NCBI GenBank assembly: GCA_002786065.1 | Contig: NHNY01000011.1 | Span: forward strand, 1-64,000 | Length of the DNA: 64,000 nt | Direction of reading: 5' to 3' | DNA from: Microcyclospora pomicola | Lineage: Eukaryota > Ascomycota > Dothideomycetes > Capnodiales | Part shown: in pieces, positions 53,852-64,000 of the stretch | Layout: the number at the start of each line of letters is the position of its first letter | How positions within the stretch are numbered: position 1 is the stretch's first letter | Notes under the pieces: generated by a model | What the model was told of the DNA's origin: nothing | Database searches by the model: none | The model's input: only the letters and a program-made list of their open reading frames with translations | Program-made: the position numbers and the translations under genes

Positions 53852-54212
53852 CGTATAACTCTGCTCAAATGGGATGTGTTGCTGATGATTCAGTTCACTT
53901 GCAAGATCGCATACTTGGGGTTGCAATGGCATGACATCAAACAATCTCAGATCACGTGATACAACAACATCCGGTAGTTTCACTGCTGTATGTGGTGAGG
54001 ATATGTCAGTATCACAGGTATATAAATTTGGACTCTATTCTGCAACGTATAGTTGGGTAATTAGACCATCTGCCGCAAAATCAATGCGATCATGAACCCA
54101 GCATCTCCGCATCGAGCGAAACAAAGCTTTTGTCCGAGGCATTGGCGACGCCAGCATCGCTACCCTCGATCAGGTTACAGAAGCTCCTCTTCTCGGTTCC
54201 ACACGTGGATTA
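53852..54212. other. Intergenic
   Basis: About 360 bp upstream of the Aim18-like gene. No gene seen. Confidence 0.35.
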
Positions 54213-54691
54213 TCACATCGACCTGCATCTGTAAGTTCCTAGGTACATTCGATTGCGCCCAGGTTGCGTGTAATTTGCGTTGAAAGCAGTGGGGTTTCCC
54301 GGCCAATTTGTTAGATCGTCTGTTGTGCTACTAATCAGGCCGTTCAGCTCTGCAGTCTGCTGCACTGGGTCGTATGTTGCTTGTGCGGTAAGTTGTATGT
54401 ATATTTCGAGATTCTGAATCCTTGTTCGGGCAATTAGAACTTTTTCGACGAGAAGCTTGTTCTGCTCAGCAATACCACCAGTAGTATCGGTGCTTTGCTC
54501 TAGACTTTCGTTCGTTTCCTGGAATCTGCTATGCGCTTTGCGCGGTAGGCGATCTCGATCTCCTGGGCGCTAATCCTGGTCTTCAGATTCTTGATCTGCA
54601 TGCGAGCATCGCAATTCTGCTGTCTTAATGCAGCATTGCTTTGGACGAGCTCGGCAATCTTGAGCACCATAACGAGCTCGTGGCTCGACAT
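54213..54691 (-). pseudogene. Possible small coiled-coil gene, split between two reading frames
   Basis: From an ATG at 54691 a 63-codon frame reads as a leucine-zipper-like coiled coil (HELVMVLKIAELVQSNAALR, then QIKNLKTRISAQEIEIAYRA) and stops at 54500. The next frame is open through the same point and continues with similar character (SLEQSTDTTGGIAEQNKLLV, then EKVLIARTRIQNLEIYIQLT) to a stop at 54213. No GT donor lies where a splice would have to join them. It may be a decayed gene with a one-base shift near 54500-54560, a sequencing error, or chance. I do not recognise a family. Confidence 0.3.
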
Positions 54692-55088
54692 GGTGATGAG
54701 ATGGCCGCGGTGGTAGTGGTGGTAGTAGTGTGGTCGCTGTTGTTAACGCTGCCGCTGTTAATGCGATAAGAAGAAAGAAGCAGCAAGGGGAACGTAAGGA
54801 GTCGTGAAGCACTACGCGCACTTATATGTACAGACAAACGTTGTTAATGTCAACAACGTCAAACATGATATTCCCGACAATGCGAGTATCTCACAATGGC
54901 GTTTTATACTTGTAGTATGCTTCTACAATGCAGGTCCGGAGAGGCAAGTCTGTGTGCATCGACGTGAGAAGAACAAAGGGTTGGTCCGGCTCTTTCACAG
55001 CACGCCACGACAAACAACTTTCTGTCAAAGCGATTGCCGCATACGAACAGCTGCGACATCTCCATATTCACAACGACAGACTTAGACA
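54692..55088. other. Intergenic
   Basis: About 400 bp including a CA/GTGGTGGTAGTGGTGG-like simple-sequence patch near 54708-54730. No gene seen. Confidence 0.35.
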
Positions 55089-55696
55089 CTATTTGGCCTT
55101 GGCCATTGCGGCTGAGTCCTATGGGTTGTGGTCAGCAAGTATTCAGTTGGTAGAATGGTGATTGTTCGTCCGCGCAGACATACCAAGTATACCTGGTAGA
55201 AGTCCATTTTCAATGCACCATCTTCCTGCACGAAGTGGCCTCTTGCAGACCAGTCTACAGAAGTCTTTCTACCGTCCTTTAATTCGAAAGCGACGGTTCC
55301 ATACAACATGACATCGTCGGAACCCTGTCCAAACGAGAATATCTTTGCTGGCTTGTGAGATCTTGTCGCCACCTTCTCCCACATAGCCAATCTCATCTTC
55401 ACGATTGCTGGGTTTGCGATGATCAGCATTTTCCTAAACCGAACCATATTTCCTCCACGTCACCGGAGCAAGCTCTGTGATGCTTTTTGCGCGTGACTCG
55501 GACGTGAACACGTACCTTCCCTTCCATCAGCTTCGTTGCTTATCATGATCAGCTTCGCACTTCTAGAGAACATTTCGGCATAAGGTTGATGGGCATCAGG
55601 CGTGTCTGAGATTTGATAGAATCTCTCGAAGAACGCCTGAATCTCTGGCCGAACGAGGTCGCCCGAAGGCACATCAGCAGTGTATTGGGAAGGCAT
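55089..55696 (-). CDS. SnoaL/NTF2-like small protein
   Basis: Three exons (55696-55516, 55452-55184, 55118-55089; introns 63 and 65 nt) give 159 aa. It begins MPSQYTADVPSGDLVRPEIQ and ends DFYQVYLDSAAMAKAK. The pattern is an N-terminal helix pair with a conserved FFERFYQISDTPDAHQPYAE segment, then IVKMRLAMWEKV, FSFGQGSDDVMLYGTVAFEL and the sheet strands ending VQEDGALKMDFYQVYL. It is the cone-shaped NTF2 fold of fungal SnoaL-like proteins. Members may be cyclases, isomerases or binding proteins; most fungal ones are uncharacterised. The last coding exon is only 30 nt, but the splice gives the family's usual ending. Divergent from the kinase gene. Confidence 0.82.
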
Positions 55697-56430
55697 TATT
55701 ACAGTCCCTCTCAACGGGATATTCCAGGTGTCTCGTGATGGAATCAGTCGGAGCTGTGACACTTGAGTCACGGTGCAAAAGTAGCCGCACTTGCAGAAGC
55801 TCGCTGTAGACAGAGAGTGGAGATGGAGTGAGGTCGGCTCATGTCCCTAGTCTCCCGAGTGGAAGCGCAAAACAAGCGAATTGCCTCGTCATTATGTCCT
55901 CTTCAGGTTGGGGTGCTGGCTTTCACATTGCTGTTGACATTGCACGCATGTAACATGGGCGTTTGCCCGTTGTCGACTCGTGAACGGTATGGCTTTGCTG
56001 CGATTGTGAGGGCTTCATGTTGCGTATTCGAGCCATAGCTTCGTAGGATATTTGTAGAAATGCGTCTGGACCCTGACAATCGGTCCAGAAATACTAGGTA
56101 CCTTACCTTACCTCATAGAAGCAGGACGGCAATATACGTGTACAGTCAATCATATGTCTCTTCGTTGTATTGTGACCATAGATTGTCTTTCTAGCCATAC
56201 CTTCTTTAACCAGATTCGAATGCGGTCTATACAAGTTCTGGCTCCATCGTCTACGATTCAACAGCATAAGGTGCGGTCAGACTACACGTCCCGCACCTCT
56301 GCCCAGGCAGACGGACGAACACCATTGCTGAGCGCCATTTTCGGAGCCGCCGTTCTACGCAGGATGCCTTGAATTGGGTACTGCTACTATCTGCTCCGAC
56401 CTTCTTCACCTGCCGGGCGTCCTCTCCACA
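55697..56430. promoter_or_regulatory. Divergent promoter region (SnoaL-like / kinase)
   Basis: About 730 bp without a credible gene. It must contain both promoters and leaders. No motif identified. Confidence 0.35.
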
Positions 56431-59400
56431 ATGGCATCCACCCATGCTGCCTCCGCGTCCGGCCCCGCCGCGAATCATTCGCACCGCAGTACTGGCGCTG
56501 TTCAAGTACCAGCTCGATCCAGTCAACCTCCCGGCACTTTCCTCCCCAATACCAAAGTACAGGTCGGCAACCAGAGAGTCATCATCGACCGTTACCTCTC
56601 TGAAGGTGGATTTGCCCACGTCTACGTTGTACGCGTTCCTCGTGACAATGGCAAGCATGAACTCGCAGTCCTCAAGCGGGTCGCTGTCCCGGACAAGGAG
56701 CATTTGGCCAATATGCGAACGGAGGTGGAAACCATGAAGAAGCTCAAGGGGCATAAACATGTGGTCACATACATGGACAGCCATGCAAGCCAGCTGCAGG
56801 GTGGAGGTTATGAGGTCTTTCTGCTCATGGAGTTCTGTCGTGGCGGCGGCCTGATCGATTTCATGAATACTCGATTACAACACCGTCTCACGGAGCCTGA
56901 GATCTTGAAAATATTCGGTGATGTTGCGGAGGGATTGGCATGCATGCATTATCTCAAGCCACCTTTGTTGCACCGTGACCTCAAGGTCGAGAATGTGTTG
57001 ATAGGTGAGAGCTCGAGCCGAGCACCTGTATACAAGCTGTGCGATTTCGGGAGCACGGCACCTCCCCGACCTGCTGCGAAGACTGCGGAGGAGGGTCGCT
57101 TGATCGAAGAAGATGTGCAAAAGCATACCACGATGCAATACAGAAGTCCGGAGATGATAGACGTCTGGCGAAATCAACCCATCGATGAGAAAGCCGACAT
57201 CTGGGCGCTGGGCGTTTTCTTGTACAAGCTCTGCTACTATACGACGCCTTTTGAAGATCTTGGACAAATGGCCATTCTGAACGCAAAATACAAGTTTCCG
57301 GCATATCCATCGTTTTCGGAACGTCTGAAGCGGCTTGTTGCGACCATGCTGAAGGAAGACCCAAGGCACCGTCCCAATATCTATCAGATCATTCAGGAGG
57401 TGTGCAGCATGCGAGGCGTAGATGTGCCGATCAAGGATATATACGCGAGTCGAACGCACTCAGAAGCAAGAAAACATGAATCCTTACCTTCTCCAGATAA
57501 TGCAAAAGCAAATGCAGTCGCAGGCTTGCAAAAAGCAGCACCACAGGTACAAGTACAGAGTATACCCGATATTGTGCCTGGTCGTCGTGGTAGACCGGTT
57601 ACCGCAGGACAACAAACACCGGCTACGAAACCTAATGCATCCCCAATCCGAGGCGATCCGTTCGCTGCACTAGATTCGAAGAACTTTGATGCACGAGCGG
57701 GCGCTGTAGAAGCCCTATCAAAGCGATTTCCATCGCTGGATGAGTTTTCCATCGCACATGAAAAAAGCGGCACGTTTCCTTTCCGTACCAACAACCGTGA
57801 GCAGTCTGCTACAGAGTTGGCACACGGACACATGAATGATCAAGTAACGGCAGCATTAGCAGATGAAGTGTTTGGGCAGGTCAAGCCGAAGACTGACTCC
57901 CCCCGACCAAGTCAAGTCAAGTCTCCACAGCTGAGCACAATCAAACAGCCATACGCTTCAACGATACGTCAAGCACCACAGCAATCCTCGTCACAGCAAG
58001 CAGAAGCTTCCAGGCCTGGACAGTCGAAATATGTTTCCACAGGTGTCGGCTCATCGCCGCCACGAGTACATCTCATAAAGCCAAAAGTTACGCTCGTGAG
58101 CACTACCCCAATCTGGCGCATACCGGACCAGGATCGATCATCGAGCCAACCAAGGGCGTCACCGGCAGCACAAGCAGAAGCTTCCGCTTTGAACCCGAGC
58201 CTACCACCCCTACAACGTCCCGCACTTCACGAAATGCATCGATCCAAGTCGCAAACCTCAACAAATCTGCTGAGTGTACAGCATTCAAAATCATCGAGGC
58301 CATCCTTCGAGGGGCAAAGACCAAATTCTCTTGAAGTTGACGAAACGAGACTTGACCGTGCCCGATCGACCCAGAATCGTTCAAGGCAATCGAGTGCATA
58401 TCTCGGTTCTGACATGGACTTTCTCCGCGATCAAGAGAACACACGGAAACGACCTTCGATGGAGATTCGTCGGCCTAGTAGACAAAGTACTGGCGATAAA
58501 GGATCCACCGTAGTCGAAACCAACATAGACAGTGATCTAGACTTTCTGCGCAACAACGAAGACTCTAGCCTCGAAAGAAAGAAATCTGGCAGAAGAAGTC
58601 AAGGAAGTGCCCACCACAAACACGCAAGCCTGGGATCTCTATCCGGGGCGAAGCAAATGTTTGCAGGCCGATTAGGGGATGCGTTCAGACGATTTGATTC
58701 CTCACGAGACGGCAAGCAAAGCAGTGATCTAGCGCTGGTCACCCCTGAACCACGCTTCGACGATAGTGAGCCAAGGCTACTATCTCCCATCGCTGGATCA
58801 GTCCACTCGGAGGCCGCTCTAAGTCGACATTCCGATGTAGACTCCGCCATAGACGAGACCGAAGACCTGCCCCCTGAAATCAGACGAGAATTGGAGCGTA
58901 AACGTTTGAGTGAGGAAGAGAAGCGGGTAGCCGAAGGAGCTGCTGAATATCGCGCTCGTGTTGCGGCTCATGGTACTGGTAGTGCACCGCCAAATAAAGC
59001 CGCGAACATCCAGAAGAGAGTGCAATCTCTGCTTGAAGAGGGGCGTCAGTCTCCGGTCAAGCGGACTGCAGAAGGCTATGGTCGTCATACCGACCAAGTT
59101 CAGCAGCCAGAATCGCTCAGCATGCCTTCACCAAAATTGACAGCGCCACCAATAGCTCAAAAGCCCAACCTTCCTTTCGCGTCCAACAATCCTTATCCCA
59201 AAACGAGACCACAGCCAAACACTGCGAACGATAGCCCTTCTGCCACAGCTCAATCACTAAACACGCCACCTGTCTCGTCTCTAGAGCAGGTTACACCTCG
59301 TCAGATCTCGGGTCGTCCAGGGCCGAGTATTCCGCCCAAGTCCAACAATCTTAGGACAGGAGGGACTTGGCCCCCAACTCGACAGCATGCCGAACAAGAG

Positions 59401-59721
59401 AAGCCCGTTACTACTCGACCCACTGGAAACAGCGGGCTTGCCGCATTACTAGCCAAGGATTTGGAAGGTGTGCCTGAATACCCTTCCCAACCTTCTGAAG
59501 CAGGATTGAGCCGTGGGAATCTGTCATCGAGGGGACCTTCGAACGGAGTCTCGGCCGATGACCATCATGGCCAAGCCGATGACATGGAGGCTGACTTTAG
59601 TAAGCGGTACCCCAGCCTTGCTGGTATTGAAATGGTCGAAACAGAAATCGTAGGGTCGGCAAGCCCAGGGCGCGGTCATGATGGTAGTTTCGGTGGGCGG
59701 GCAAGGATGAGGGAAGTCTGA
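56431..59721 (+). CDS. Ark1/Prk1-family serine/threonine kinase (NAK/AAK1 type)
   Basis: 1096 aa from the first ATG (56431). The kinase domain spans about 50-330: the glycine loop is LSEGGFAHVYVV, the catalytic lysine is in LAVLKRVAV, the catalytic loop HRDLKVENVL (near 181) and DFGS (near 204). The activation segment runs to QYRSPEMIDVW, and DIWALGVFLYKLCY follows. The insert ILNAKYKFP and the C-terminal NIYQIIQEVC fit the actin-regulating kinase family (yeast Ark1, Prk1, Akl1; animal AAK1/GAK), which phosphorylate endocytic coat proteins at cortical actin patches. The remaining 750 residues are disordered and rich in Ser/Pro/Gln, including polyproline-like stretches probably for SH3 binding. 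Confidence 0.93.
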   Translation: MASTHAASASGPAANHSHRSTGAVQVPARSSQPPGTFLPNTKVQVGNQRVIIDRYLSEGGFAHVYVVRVPRDNGKHELAVLKRVAVPDKEHLANMRTEVETMKKLKGHKHVVTYMDSHASQLQGGGYEVFLLMEFCRGGGLIDFMNTRLQHRLTEPEILKIFGDVAEGLACMHYLKPPLLHRDLKVENVLIGESSSRAPVYKLCDFGSTAPPRPAAKTAEEGRLIEEDVQKHTTMQYRSPEMIDVWRNQPIDEKADIWALGVFLYKLCYYTTPFEDLGQMAILNAKYKFPAYPSFSERLKRLVATMLKEDPRHRPNIYQIIQEVCSMRGVDVPIKDIYASRTHSEARKHESLPSPDNAKANAVAGLQKAAPQVQVQSIPDIVPGRRGRPVTAGQQTPATKPNASPIRGDPFAALDSKNFDARAGAVEALSKRFPSLDEFSIAHEKSGTFPFRTNNREQSATELAHGHMNDQVTAALADEVFGQVKPKTDSPRPSQVKSPQLSTIKQPYASTIRQAPQQSSSQQAEASRPGQSKYVSTGVGSSPPRVHLIKPKVTLVSTTPIWRIPDQDRSSSQPRASPAAQAEASALNPSLPPLQRPALHEMHRSKSQTSTNLLSVQHSKSSRPSFEGQRPNSLEVDETRLDRARSTQNRSRQSSAYLGSDMDFLRDQENTRKRPSMEIRRPSRQSTGDKGSTVVETNIDSDLDFLRNNEDSSLERKKSGRRSQGSAHHKHASLGSLSGAKQMFAGRLGDAFRRFDSSRDGKQSSDLALVTPEPRFDDSEPRLLSPIAGSVHSEAALSRHSDVDSAIDETEDLPPEIRRELERKRLSEEEKRVAEGAAEYRARVAAHGTGSAPPNKAANIQKRVQSLLEEGRQSPVKRTAEGYGRHTDQVQQPESLSMPSPKLTAPPIAQKPNLPFASNNPYPKTRPQPNTANDSPSATAQSLNTPPVSSLEQVTPRQISGRPGPSIPPKSNNLRTGGTWPPTRQHAEQEKPVTTRPTGNSGLAALLAKDLEGVPEYPSQPSEAGLSRGNLSSRGPSNGVSADDHHGQADDMEADFSKRYPSLAGIEMVETEIVGSASPGRGHDGSFGGRARMREV

Positions 59722-60131
59722 TGCAAGTATGGCTGCATTTGTTGGAGAGTTGACTCCTCGCTAGTGCTCACATTTGACGAGAATAAGAAGCTAGATCTAC
59801 CTGATGCACAACAGTCTTACCGTGTCGTAGCTGGCGAGATTTGTGGCCTTATGCCTCGATCAGTGGTACAACTTCTCGTAGCAAGCTGAGGCATAAAGCA
59901 CATCCACGAGTTCATCGATCAATAGACAGGGTGTGGCCCACGGCTCCCCTCAGTTGTGCCACGGAGCAGTCCATTCTGCATGTGGTTTTGCACATAGGCA
60001 CGTGATTATCAGGCGGAACGCCCCGCTTTATCGTTCTACTGCATGTGAGGATATTTATTTCTTGTAGGGCTGTACGAAGGTTTTGCGAGTCTATATCCAC
60101 AAAGTGAGGAACACAGATTGTCGAAGACACC
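59722..60131. other. Intergenic
   Basis: About 410 bp. No gene seen; it holds the promoter of the small zinc-finger gene. Confidence 0.35.
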
Positions 60132-60449
60132 ATGCCTATCACCAAGAAAGATCGCATCGCGCGCGAGCACAAGAAGGCCGACGCTGCCGGCACTCGTGTT
60201 AAGGTCAATCCCAACGGCACGCCCGTCAAAGCCGCCAAACCCAAGTCGATCTGCGCTTTCTGCCGCAAAGAATTGGTAAGTCGTCTCGCTTGACTAATCC
60301 AGCCCGGTCACTGGATATCGAAGAACGAGTATGTCCTGACTTTCGTCTTCCAGGACAACACAAACCTCAAGATCCTCGAACAACACGCAAGCACGCACAA
60401 TGAGGCATGGCCGAAGGAGAAGTGCTGGCCGAACGAGTTCCCCTCTTGA
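60132..60449 (+). CDS. Small C2H2 zinc-finger protein (At2g23090-like, SERF-type N-terminus)
   Basis: Exons 60132-60275 and 60354-60449 (78-nt intron with GTAAGT donor) encode 79 aa. The N-terminus is a basic 4F5/SERF-like stretch (MPITKKDRIAREHKKADAAG). A zinc finger follows with CAFCRKEL, then DNTNLKILEQHASTH, giving CX2C and HX3H ligands, and the protein ends KEKCWPNEFPS. Such tiny proteins are widespread in eukaryotes and highly conserved in fungi, with unclear function. The exon structure is supported by phase-0 splicing and the family-typical ending. Confidence 0.85.
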
Positions 60450-61475
60450 ACAAGCATATATGACATAATGATTTGGCGCACGGAGTCGCTCGCTGAGCAG
60501 GATGGGGGGTGTTCAAGTTGAACGACGGGGCGAACAAAGCCTGGAAGTACGACAGATGTGGCATCATGCACGAAATACCAAAGGCGTTACGTCCACGGAC
60601 GTTGACGTTGCGTGCAGGGGCGTTGCGTGGGGTTTCTCCGATCGAAGCTGATACCAAGATGCTACGAGCACGGATAGAGGGGTGGAATGAATCGATCGCG
60701 AAATTGAAATCAGCATGCTCAAGCGACATGTAGCGACCGGTCAGCTCGACCGGCTCTTGTTCAGTTGCGCGTTTCTTATAGAACGGCAGATTATTGACCG
60801 TAGTCCATCCCTTACCAGGCCTGAGTTTCGAAGACATTGTACTTTTCGACGTTTGCTTGTACGCCGTGGTACTTGCATTGTCTTCACACCTCATTGGCAA
60901 CATGCACTCTTTGCCTTGAACCAAAAAGCTTTGCGTTGTGCCTAGCGCTCATTGCACTAGGCTTTCACCTAGGAGATCGTCTCAGATTATATCGACTAAA
61001 TTTCAAGCATCGATTGTAAGATGAAATTCGGCCACTGTCTTGCACGATGTGATCTTATGTTTTCGCGTCGTTGACTTTGTCGTGCGCCTGGGGCTCCATC
61101 ATTTCGTCGTCATGTAGCTCTACAAGTCAAGATTGGCAGACAAAGCTGAGTCACTACATTCGAACCCAGGATCCTCTCAAGGTTGAAGCAGCCACGTCGA
61201 TTGTCTCGATTGCAGCTTACGAGATAGAGTGAACAATAGCTCTAGCCGATAAGGATCATCCCTGGCCAATTCAATCGGTTACCTATGCTTCTGGTAACAG
61301 AAATCTGACTGGGACCAGGTCCACCGAGACGGGACGCCCATAGTACACGTCATTACATGGTCCGTCATGAATATCACCGGAGTCTCAATGGTGAAGTACT
61401 TTCTACCCAACTACCGGCTGAAAAGACTTGACACTTCCATGTGTTACTCGATCAAGAACTAAAAGACGATAGAAA
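60450..61475. other. 1-kb intergenic region, no gene seen
   Basis: Overlapping frames on both strands (for example 60367-60924, minus) have no protein-like pattern. No RNA gene recognised. Confidence 0.45.
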
Positions 61476-62555
61476 ATGGCCGAGCCAACAACACCGAAAT
61501 ATGCATACACAACGCTGATCACTCGTGCTTCGTACCTAGCCGGCGTGATCATATTGGCTCACACGCTACAAAAGCATGGCTCAAGATATCCTCTGATCGT
61601 GTTCTACACCTCGAACCTTGCGCCCACTGCGCTCCGCGCCCTTGAACTTGAGTCCAAGAAGAGCAACCTCATCCTACAGCCATGCGAGCCACTGCTTCCA
61701 CGAGCCGAAGTGCAAGGGACTCTCATTGCGGAACGATTTGGCGATACCTGGACCAAACTTCGAGTATTTGACCTGCCACCAGAGCGTTATACAGCTGTCT
61801 GCTACCTGGACGCCGACATGGCCATCTTCAACCGCAACATGGACGCAATCTTCGATAACCTCGATCAATTGCCTCCGCTCGCGCTTGGGGCAAATCATGC
61901 TTGTGTCTGCAATCTCGACCACGATGCTTGGGCACCCCCTGACTGGACAGCGGAGAATTGTGCCTTCACGCCTCTGGTCCATCCTACGGCATTGACTCGT
62001 CCAACGCAGCCCACTCGAGAAAGCCGTCCCACATATCATCTCCTTAATAGTGGGATGTTTCTGTATAGACCTTCTCACGAGTTATGGGCCAACATGCTCG
62101 AGTTCTTCAACACGTCGGAACGCTTACGGGACTACAAATTCCCTGACCAGGACTTCCTCGCGGATTTCTTTCAAAACAACTGGCTCGCGCTCGGTTGGCA
62201 GTGGAATGCGATCAAGACGATGCGCTACTGGCATCCGGCGTTCTGGCGTGACGACGAAGTCGTGTGTTTGCACTACATAGTCGACAAGCCGTGGGCTGCG
62301 CGGCTCAATGCTGATGGTCGTGCCGGATACAAGGGGAGGGACGGCGAGACTCACAAGTGGTGGTGGAGGGAGTACGATGGGTGGAAAGCGGCGCGAGCAG
62401 ACGACACGGAAGTGAGGGATCTGGTCGCAAAGCATGTGGCACGCGAGGACGGAGGCGAACACGACGACAAGGATATGGAGGCTATTGGTTGTCGGGTACA
62501 GGCTTTTGCTAATAACACCACTGGGACTGCAGAGGCGAAAGAGCTCCCGAACTGA
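61476..62555 (+). CDS. GT8-family glycosyltransferase (galactinol synthase/glycogenin-like)
   Basis: 359 aa, single exon. The N-terminus is YAYTTLITRASYLAGVIILA with no signal peptide. The DxD metal/nucleotide-sugar motif is in VCYLDADMAIFNRN (near 109). NSGMFLYRPS near 192 and FPDQDFLADFF near 222 are GT8 landmarks. The C-terminal HYIVDKPW (near 269) is the equivalent of the usual HF/Y..KPW motif. Relatives use UDP-sugars to make galactinol or to prime glycogen. The fungal branch is little characterised. Likely cytosolic. Confidence 0.92.
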   Translation: MAEPTTPKYAYTTLITRASYLAGVIILAHTLQKHGSRYPLIVFYTSNLAPTALRALELESKKSNLILQPCEPLLPRAEVQGTLIAERFGDTWTKLRVFDLPPERYTAVCYLDADMAIFNRNMDAIFDNLDQLPPLALGANHACVCNLDHDAWAPPDWTAENCAFTPLVHPTALTRPTQPTRESRPTYHLLNSGMFLYRPSHELWANMLEFFNTSERLRDYKFPDQDFLADFFQNNWLALGWQWNAIKTMRYWHPAFWRDDEVVCLHYIVDKPWAARLNADGRAGYKGRDGETHKWWWREYDGWKAARADDTEVRDLVAKHVAREDGGEHDDKDMEAIGCRVQAFANNTTGTAEAKELPN

Positions 62556-63083
62556 GCGCGGTATTCGAGACCAAGGGAATCATGTACCACTATGGCAGGG
62601 CAGACTAAAGCCAGACCAGTTCTCCATCCGAGCCTGAGGCTTGATGGAGGCCTAGGTGTCTAAAGGCATACTCTACTCAGACTGGAAGTTTGGCCTGGAA
62701 GTCGAAACATCTGAACTCTATACTGTCCCCGGTTGGAAATTCAAACAATGTTCGGACATGAGCACTTCATATCTCAGACTTCGGGCACACATTGGAGATA
62801 CCTGTTGAATGTGTCGTCAGTAGACCACCGTTCGCTTCGAGGTGAAGTGACCTCTCGTTACAGAGGAGCTGCAAGCCCAAGGTGGACCATTGCTGAATCA
62901 ATGAGATTTCCTACCCAGATACGATCCACAGCACTTCTGCAGATAAGCAATGTAATCGCGCGACCTGTCTTTCTCCTTGAAGCCTTTCGCCTCGGAACCG
63001 TATAACACCCTTGCAAGAACGACAAAAACGCCTCGCGCTGCCCATCATGAAAATCGTAAAGCAAACCCAGCCAGTCCAACTCC
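62556..63083. other. Convergent intergenic region
   Basis: About 530 bp between the 3' ends of the GT8 and Rlp24 genes; nothing recognisable. Confidence 0.4.
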
Positions 63084-63816
63084 CTACTCGTCGACATCCA
63101 TCGCCTCCACTCCTTGACCCCGCACGATCCGCTGCTTCTTCTTCGTCCGCAGCTTGCTCTTGTCGCTCTTGCTCTTGGCCACCTTCTCCTGTTCCAGCTC
63201 GTCGACCTCCTCCTCGTCGACCGCGAGCTCCTCCACCTCCTCCATCGCCTCCGGCTCCAGCGTCTCCTGCACTTGATCTCGGTACTGCGGCGGCAGCAGG
63301 TGCTGGTTCTCCGCCACCAGCTTCCGATCGGCCTCCAGTTGCTTCTCCTTGTTGCCCCGCATGCGGTTCTTGTAGAATTGCCGTTCGCGCTTCGCCCGGA
63401 TCTCGGAGACACGCTGCATGGCTTGGAGGGTCGTCGCGACGAGATCGCGGTTGTATCGTACGGGGATGTTGCGACGTTGTGCAAAGGCCAGCGTGCTGTC
63501 GACCGTCATCTCCTTGCCGTGCGCGCGGCGGAAGGCTTTCGTCCACGCGAGTTTGCGCGGGTTGCGCTTCATCTTGAACTAGAGCATGCTGTCAGTTGGT
63601 CTGATAGCGACGGAAAGTGCAGGCCGGTGGCAGGACGTACGTTCTTATGGCATTTCGAGCGACAAAACTTGAAGACCTTCGCATCGTTGCGCACAAAGGT
63701 GATGCCCTTGCTCGGATAGCAGGGCTGCGAGCAGAAGTAGCACGTTTCAATCCTGAGATACCAGTCAGTTTCTCACCGATAGCTTTTCAACTATGAACTA
63801 TCGAAACTCACCTCAT
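63084..63816 (-). CDS. Ribosome biogenesis protein Rlp24
   Basis: Three exons (63816-63812, 63752-63641, 63578-63084; introns 59 and 62 nt) encode 203 aa. The first exon supplies only ATG AG, joined to give [18 protein letters not shown]. The L24e-type zinc ribbon is CX2C...CX3C ([18 protein letters not shown]). Exon three continues [20 protein letters not shown] with the characteristic long helix and acidic/basic tail. Rlp24 occupies the eL24 site on pre-60S particles in nucleolus and nucleus and recruits the AAA-ATPase Drg1 in the cytoplasm. The length matches the family (yeast 199 aa). The five-base first coding exon is a common arrangement in fungal ribosomal genes. Confidence 0.95.
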
Positions 63817-64000
63817 TTTTGTAAAGTTGGACGTTCAGAGGTGGTCTACTCGAACACTGCAGGACCTTGAGATCATGTCGCTTCTCCACCAAAATTTCAG
63901 CCAAGATTTCGTGGTCCGTGCACATACCTCGTGGCGATCATCCTAGAGCCTCACCCCCGAAGTAGGCCGCATCGCATGCCATCGTGATTCATTCATTCAT

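Noticed and set aside
60367-60924. 185-codon minus-strand frame
   Set aside because: It covers the second exon of the small zinc-finger gene on the opposite strand and reads as random sequence.
61080-61180. TTCGAACCC string resembling a tRNA T-loop
   Set aside because: No A/B-box arrangement or cloverleaf could be drawn around it.
62858-63577. Long Arg/Ser/Pro-rich frames on both strands over the Rlp24 gene
   Set aside because: They are shadow frames caused by the GC-rich, charged codons of the Rlp24 tail.

Overview
The window looks like a nuclear contig of a filamentous ascomycete (Pezizomycotina, most likely a Dothideomycete). Introns are short (48-65 nt in most genes, with GT...AG borders and CTRAC-like branch sites), genes are compact, the single UreG urease chaperone is of fungal type, there are adenylate-forming reductases, a Zn2Cys6 regulator, a GT90/CAP10 glycosyltransferase and Ark/Prk-type kinase, and the repeats carry the CpA-to-TpA scars of repeat-induced point mutation (RIP). 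The species-level assignment is inference only.

Region 1 to about 9,050 is a transposon graveyard. A Ty3/Gypsy chromovirus remnant whose 5' end lies outside the window runs to its 3' LTR at 5025-5240. It appears to sit inside an older, more strongly mutated copy of the same family (5241-7231, with its own 3' LTR at 7016-7231). Both lie in or beside a RIP-degraded pogo/Fot1-like DNA transposon (7232 to about 9047) that also carries a solo LTR (7441-7656) with a perfect 5-bp target duplication.

Region 9.2-52 kb mixes secondary-metabolism genes with housekeeping genes. The biosynthetic set is: an A-T-R adenylate-forming reductase (9258-12727), a class I methyltransferase (20764-21540), an NRPS with a half-condensation domain followed by A-T-C (21883-25677), an MFS transporter divergent from a second A-T-R reductase (37020-38734 and 39538-42792), a GDSL-like secreted protein without a catalytic triad (42955-43938), and a Zn2Cys6 regulator divergent from a monocarboxylate-type MFS transporter (47897-50253 and 50666-52035). 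Between them lie ureG, a DUF1640 mitochondrial protein, an ASC-1/Rqt4 homologue, a purine nucleoside permease, a metallophosphoesterase, an SNF2 ATPase, a GT90 glycosyltransferase and the branch-point-binding protein BBP/SF1. Either this is a dispersed or eroding gene cluster or several independent enzymes share a neighbourhood. If it is one pathway, the two reductases would activate and reduce carboxylic acids to aldehydes or alcohols and the NRPS would condense an activated acid.

Region 52-64 kb is ordinary housekeeping: Aim18/46-like chalcone-isomerase-fold protein, a SnoaL-like small protein, an Ark1/Prk1-type kinase, a small C2H2 zinc-finger protein, a GT8 glycosyltransferase and the ribosome assembly factor Rlp24.
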